Shown here: in pieces, positions 32,014-35,337 of the stretch
Layout: each line of letters begins with the position of its first letter
Position numbering within the stretch: the first letter of the stretch is position 1
Origin: an uncultured Prevotella sp.
GTDB lineage: Bacteria > Bacteroidota > Bacteroidia > Bacteroidales > Bacteroidaceae
Assembly: GCA_905233825.1 (NCBI GenBank)
Contig: CAJOFE010000014.1
Location: forward strand, 1-35,337
Direction of reading: 5' to 3'
Length of the DNA stretch: 35,337 bases
Position numbers and translations under genes: made by a program
The notes under the pieces: generated by a model
Told to the model about the DNA's origin: nothing
Seen by the model: only the letters and a program-made list of their open reading frames with translations
Databases searched by the model: none

Positions 32014-32023
32014 TTCTACAACA

Positions 32024-32893
32024 ATGAAAACAAGCAAGAAACTATTTGCAGCCCTGCTGTTTGGCTGCATCGCCATGCCTACCATGGCAACGGAAGTATC
32101 TGACACGCTGGTCATCGAAGATGCCAACAAAGTGAGAATTGAAACGCGCGACACCGTGCAGCGCATCGTCATCAGCGGAATGAAGAAAGACCCCGATTTC
32201 CACTACGTGCAGCGCATCAGCATCCCTGACACGTCAGCCGTGCGCCGCTCGGTCAGGAACATCCACGATTTCAACAAGATTATCCTCCAGAAGAAAGGCA
32301 AGGACAGCAAATGGGACCATTCCTGGCACTTCAACATCGGTCTGAACGCCATGCTCGACACCCCCGACGAATACGACTTCAAGGTGTGGCCCTCGTTCGA
32401 GGTTGGCTTCGGCATTACTCACGACTGGCACCCCTATGGCAAGCAGAACCAGTGGAGCATCGGCTGGGGCCTCAACTGGCGCGGTTACAACATGGCAGAC
32501 GACACCCATTGGACAAAGGTTGGCGACATGATGACGCTTACGGACTATGCCCCAGGACAGACCGAGACACAGACCAGCTTGCAGACCTTCAGCCTGCAGG
32601 TGCCTCTGCTCTATACCCACTATTTCGACAAAGATCAGGACTGGGGCATCACCCTGGGTGCCATCGTGAACTGGAATGTCTTTGCCGTAGGCCAGCGCGA
32701 GTATGAGTTCCTGGGCGAAGAATACGAGGTGACCACCAAGAAGATAGGCCAGCGCCCCTTCACCGTAGAGGGAATGGTGCAGCTGCACACATCGTGGCTT
32801 CCTTCCATCTATTGCAAGTACTGCCCCATGACTTTCTTCAAGGACGACCGCGGCCCGAAGATGCACCAGCTCACCTTCGGTATCTGCCTCTAA
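32024..32893 (+). CDS. Outer-membrane beta-barrel protein
   Basis: A 289-residue exported protein (signal LFAALLFGCIAMPTMA). A short N-terminal region is followed by barrel-like strands: HSWHFNIGLNAMLDT, FEVGFGITHDWHPYG, WSIGWGLNWRGYN, LQVPLLYTHYF, WGITLGAIVNWNVFAVG. The last strand ends LTFGICL. It resembles small eight- to ten-strand Bacteroidetes barrels. The partner is probably the secreted protein encoded just upstream. Confidence 0.78.
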   Translation: MKTSKKLFAALLFGCIAMPTMATEVSDTLVIEDANKVRIETRDTVQRIVISGMKKDPDFHYVQRISIPDTSAVRRSVRNIHDFNKIILQKKGKDSKWDHSWHFNIGLNAMLDTPDEYDFKVWPSFEVGFGITHDWHPYGKQNQWSIGWGLNWRGYNMADDTHWTKVGDMMTLTDYAPGQTETQTSLQTFSLQVPLLYTHYFDKDQDWGITLGAIVNWNVFAVGQREYEFLGEEYEVTTKKIGQRPFTVEGMVQLHTSWLPSIYCKYCPMTFFKDDRGPKMHQLTFGICL

Positions 32894-32906
32894 CCTCCTA
32901 AAAAAC

Positions 32907-33191
32907 ATGGAACAGACAGAACGTATCAGACAGATGGAGGCACGGCTCGACCGTGCCTCAGCTGCCGTGATGGACCTCTCGGCCGCCCTCGACAGGTACG
33001 AAGAAGTGCAGGAGGCCATAGCCATCCTCGACCAGTACTACGGTAGCGACGAGTGGAAACAAGACTATGCCGACGACGAGGCCGGGCTATTACCACCCGG
33101 CCTCAAACGCGGCGTACTCTCAGAAGATGCGGTGTGGAACCTGCTCTCCGACAGTCGCGAACTGAAAGAGCGTCTTCGCAACTTCGCTTAA
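32907..33191 (+). CDS. DUF4298 family protein
   Basis: A 94-residue cytoplasmic, largely helical protein. Seen are RIRQMEARLDRASAAVMDLS, a coiled-coil-like stretch AALDRYEEVQEAIAILDQYY, and the family-typical GSDEWKQDYADDEAGLLPPG and KRGVLSEDAVWNLL. The function of DUF4298 is unknown. It is the last gene of the operon and its stop touches a converging frameshifted remnant on the other strand. Confidence 0.85.
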   Translation: MEQTERIRQMEARLDRASAAVMDLSAALDRYEEVQEAIAILDQYYGSDEWKQDYADDEAGLLPPGLKRGVLSEDAVWNLLSDSRELKERLRNFA

Positions 33192-33351
33192 TACGCCGTC
33201 TTATCTTCTTTTTCCTGCCATAGCAGGAAAGAGTGCAGTGCCTCGTCACGCAACAGCGGGACGAGAGGGACAGTACGCTCTTTCAGCGGACGGTCAAGCT
33301 CCTCGTAAATGCTTCACGCATAAACTGCCTGTCTTGCTCCGTAATCCGCAT
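33188..33351 (-). pseudogene. Small frameshifted gene remnant
   Basis: From ATG 33351 the minus strand reads MRITEQDRQFMREAFTRS, then a stop at 33283. In another frame, overlapping that stretch, it reads YEELDRPLKERTVPLVPLL, then RDEALHSFLLWQEKEDKTAY, ending at 33188. The two halves join naturally near 33305-33315 and would give about 55 residues. It is either a decayed gene, a sequencing slip or a programmed shift. A hairpin TTTCCTGC/GCAGGAAA (33211-33230) lies inside. I do not recognise the family. Confidence 0.4.
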
Positions 33352-33365
33352 TGTCTTTTTACTTT

Positions 33366-34877
33366 TTACTTTTTCACCTTTTCAGCAATGATCTCGGCCA
33401 TGCGGCGTGCACCCTTGGCATCGGGATGTATGCCGTCGTCAAGCATCTTGTCGCCGTCGTTGGCATAGAGGGTGTGCAAGTCAATCACCTCTAACCCGTA
33501 CTTGGCTGCCACCTCCTGCTGAATGGGGATGATGTTGTTCACGATGACCGAGTCGTTGATGTTCCACGTCGATTTGAAAGCAGGAATGGGCGTGCAGAGA
33601 TAGATTTGAGGTTTGGGGCTTGTGGTTTGAGATGCGACGGCTTTCTTAGCCTTCTTTGTTTTCTTCACGGGCTGAGCCAGGTCGGGTCGCAGCGTAAGGA
33701 TCATCTGCTCCAAGTCCTGCTTGAACTCAGCGCCGTAGCGCCAGTTCTCGGGTTTCGAGTCGTTGGTGCCCAGCTTGATGACGACGATGTCGGGCTTGAA
33801 AGCCTGTGCGTCGGCCCATGCCATCTCCTTCATATAGGGATAGTCGCCCTTGTTCAGCATAGTGCGTGCTGAAACGCCGAAGTTCTTCACCCAGTAGCCA
33901 TCGCCCAGCATCTTCTGCAGCTGAGCAGGATAGCCATTGGCAGGTGCCAGGTCGATGCCGTGGCCGTCGGTGATGCTGTTGCCGATACATGCCACACGCA
34001 CGGCGTCGGGCTTCGGTTTCTGTCGTGCATCGAGCCATTTGCCCAGCGTGGCCAGCATCTCGTCGCGATAGGAGAACCAAGGGCCGAAGCCATAGCCGTG
34101 ACCACCGCTGGGATAGACCAGCATGGCGCACTCGTTGCCGGCATTCCTCATGGCTGTGTAGTAGGCCAGGCCGTTAGTCACAGGCGGCACCAGGTTGTCG
34201 TCGCTCGACATGATAATGATGGCAGGGGGCGTGAGATGCCGGCGCACAGCCTTATCGGTCGAGAATGCACGCACCATGGCAGGGTCTTTCTGGTCTTCGC
34301 CGAGGAAGTTACGGCATGACCACACGTGGCTCACGCGCTCGTCCATCGAGATGACAGGATAGAACAGGATGGAGAAGTCGGGGCGCACCTCGAAGGGCGA
34401 ATGTGTGGAGATGACCGATGCCAGGTGTCCGCCAGCCGAGAAGCCCATGATGCCCACGTCGTGCGGGTTGATGCCCCACACCTGTGCCGAGTCGCGCACA
34501 ATGCGGAAGCCCTTTTCTACGTCGCTGATGGGAATGGTGCGGTCGCCATTCGGCAGCCGGTAGTTCACCACAAAATAGGCTATACCGCGCTCGTTCAGCC
34601 AGCCGGAAGCCATCGTTCCCTCGTGGGTGTTCGACAGCATCGAGTAGCCGCCTCCCGGAATGCCCACGATGGCCTTGCCCGAGGGGTTCACAGGCAGGAA
34701 ACACACCATCTGCGCCTTCCCGTCGTCGGTCAGGTCGAGCGTAAACTTCTTTGCCGTCGCAGCCGAGTTCTCTTGCGCGGCAGGGCGTTGCCATTGTGCC
34801 TGCACACCCGTTACCAGGAGCAGCAGCACCAGCGTCATCACATGCCTTAACAGGCCTTTCACATTGACTTTTTCCAT
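33366..34877 (-). CDS. Fused alpha/beta-hydrolase esterase and SGNH hydrolase
   Basis: A 503-residue exported two-domain enzyme (signal LVLLLLVTGVQA; start 34877, since the 57 codons open upstream cover the promoter). Domain 1 (about 40-285) is an alpha/beta-hydrolase: oxyanion loop IPGGGYSM (73-80), nucleophile S147 in GFSAGG, an acidic residue near D226-D227 (SSDDNLVPP) and H260 (GGHGYG). Domain 2 (about 293-503) is SGNH/GDSL: S301 in GNSITDG, G/N in LGTNDS (N372), D481 and H484 in DDGIHPD. Both sets look complete. In gut Prevotella such enzymes remove acetyl or other esters from plant polysaccharides; the substrate here is inferred only. A Lys/Ala-rich insert (about 404-415) lies in domain 2. 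Confidence 0.9.
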   Translation of the reverse strand: MEKVNVKGLLRHVMTLVLLLLVTGVQAQWQRPAAQENSAATAKKFTLDLTDDGKAQMVCFLPVNPSGKAIVGIPGGGYSMLSNTHEGTMASGWLNERGIAYFVVNYRLPNGDRTIPISDVEKGFRIVRDSAQVWGINPHDVGIMGFSAGGHLASVISTHSPFEVRPDFSILFYPVISMDERVSHVWSCRNFLGEDQKDPAMVRAFSTDKAVRRHLTPPAIIIMSSDDNLVPPVTNGLAYYTAMRNAGNECAMLVYPSGGHGYGFGPWFSYRDEMLATLGKWLDARQKPKPDAVRVACIGNSITDGHGIDLAPANGYPAQLQKMLGDGYWVKNFGVSARTMLNKGDYPYMKEMAWADAQAFKPDIVVIKLGTNDSKPENWRYGAEFKQDLEQMILTLRPDLAQPVKKTKKAKKAVASQTTSPKPQIYLCTPIPAFKSTWNINDSVIVNNIIPIQQEVAAKYGLEVIDLHTLYANDGDKMLDDGIHPDAKGARRMAEIIAEKVKK

Positions 34878-34910
34878 GTTCTTACTTTTTTGTGTTAATT
34901 GTTTTGCCGA

Positions 34911-34941
34911 CAAAGGTACGAATAAGTGAGAACAATACAAA
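34911..34941 (-). promoter_or_regulatory. Promoter of the fused esterase
   Basis: TTTG (34938-34941), 19-bp spacer, TACCTTTG (34911-34918), about 35 bp before the ATG at 34877. It matches the consensus perfectly and decides the start. Confidence 0.78.
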
Positions 34942-35100
34942 ACAAAAAACCGATTTTTTTTGTTTTTATTGTCGAACGGAAGTATCTTCGACCAAAGGTC
35001 AGAGGTACGAGCAAGTGAGCGAACTGCCAAATTTATAGCCATTTCCATTTTTCGAGCAATATTGTTATGTTTCCCTAATTCTTGTTACCTAGTGTTAATG

Positions 35101-35205
35101 GGGAAGCGGCCTGCTTTTTTAAACGAGCGACCCGCTAATTTCATCGAGGAGCGCGCTAATTTCGACGAGCGGCGTGCTAATTTCAGTGAGCTGCCTGCTA
35201 TCCTG
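35101..35205 (+). repeat. 21-bp tandem repeat array, copy B
   Basis: Five contiguous 21-bp units start at 35101, 35122, 35143, 35164 and 35185. Units 2-4 share (A)NCGAG...GCTAATTTC. In the plus frame each unit encodes a heptapeptide like NERPANF, IEERANF, DERRANF, SELPAIL. Copy A lies 12.5 kb away in the same orientation. No gene was assigned in 35042-35337. Confidence 0.75.
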
Positions 35206-35308
35206 AAACACCGTGCAACCATTGTGCCTGTGCGCTCTCGGAGTGCGAGCTAGCTTGGCCTTCGCTGAGCCGCCGCCGATGGTCGCTGTTGCATCCTGAT
35301 TGCGACAG

Positions 35309-35316
35309 CAAAGTTA
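35309..35316 (-). promoter_or_regulatory. -7 box facing the repeat array
   Basis: TAACTTTG on the minus strand matches TAnnTTTG. The -33 position falls at the window edge and cannot be judged. No gene starts within 400 bp on that strand except through the repeat array. Confidence 0.3.
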
Positions 35317-35337
35317 GGCATAAATATTCATGTATGC

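Noticed and set aside
32234..33025. Minus-strand ORF of 263 codons opposite the plus operon
   Set aside because: It spans the ends of two genes with clear signal peptide and family features on the other strand; the composition is that of a shadow frame.
35101..35205. CRISPR array
   Set aside because: The 21-bp units are directly adjacent with no spacers, are degenerate, and have no cas genes nearby.
34960..35253. Plus-strand 97-residue ORF containing the heptapeptide repeats
   Set aside because: It overlaps the esterase promoter and leader, begins in non-coding-like sequence, and copy A of the same repeat has an in-frame stop. Treated as a DNA repeat, not a gene.

Overview
The window reads as chromosome from a Bacteroidales bacterium, most likely Prevotella or a close relative. 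The evidence is the repeated Bacteroidetes promoter pattern (TTTG at -33, 19-20 bp, TAnnTTTG at -7), a GH97 glycosidase, an OMP barrel with a carboxypeptidase-like N-terminal domain, a BspA-type leucine-rich-repeat fragment, and a mobilization/integrase module of Bacteroides type. No rRNA, tRNA or CRISPR was recognised.

Layout. (1) 1-6937, plus strand: an AAA/DUF234-type ATPase, then a compact four-gene unit: ECF sigma factor, overlapping single-pass membrane protein (probable anti-sigma factor), secreted protein, and a 940-residue outer-membrane barrel protein. (2) About 7000-15120, all genes on the minus strand: an integrative mobilizable element of about 8 kb. It carries a coiled-coil membrane protein, relaxase MobA, MobC, a probable oriT, a winged-helix protein, a small HTH protein, a two-TM protein, a tyrosine integrase, and an unusual protein with a zinc finger and four excisionase-like HTH modules. 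The leader of that last gene holds helically phased GTCAA(C/T) repeats. (3) 15120-16371, AT-rich: a DUF2971 protein and a short BspA-like fragment that stops next to a 16-bp inverted repeat, perhaps the element edge. (4) 16476-22242, minus strand: a seven-gene set headed by a stand-alone LytTR regulator. It continues with an FHA/TM/zinc-ribbon protein, a membrane-anchored acidic protein with EF-hand-like loops, a zinc-ribbon/degenerate-FHA/TM/Sel1 protein and three secreted proteins. I do not recognise this set as a described system; it is the best candidate for a new one. (5) 22243-23092: an 850-bp gene-poor stretch with 21-bp repeats, a long hairpin, a 27-nt alternating purine-pyrimidine tract and other inverted repeats. 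(6) 23093-30902, minus strand: GH97 glycosidase, fucose/arabinose isomerase-family protein, membrane protein, phosphate-selective-type porin, sodium:solute symporter and cyclophilin, which look like a nutrient uptake and sugar-use cluster. (7) 31030-33191, plus strand: secreted protein, outer-membrane barrel and DUF4298 protein, behind a promoter embedded in a 13-bp-arm palindrome. (8) 33188-35337: a frameshifted gene remnant, a fused alpha/beta-hydrolase + SGNH esterase, and a second copy of the 21-bp repeat array.

A recurring design is seen on the minus strand. The terminator hairpin of one gene overlaps the promoter of the next (GH97 to isomerase; membrane protein to porin; possibly integrase to its neighbour).

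All calls come from reading the sequence. No database search was run. Family names rest on motifs I can see; functions of unrecognised genes are left open.
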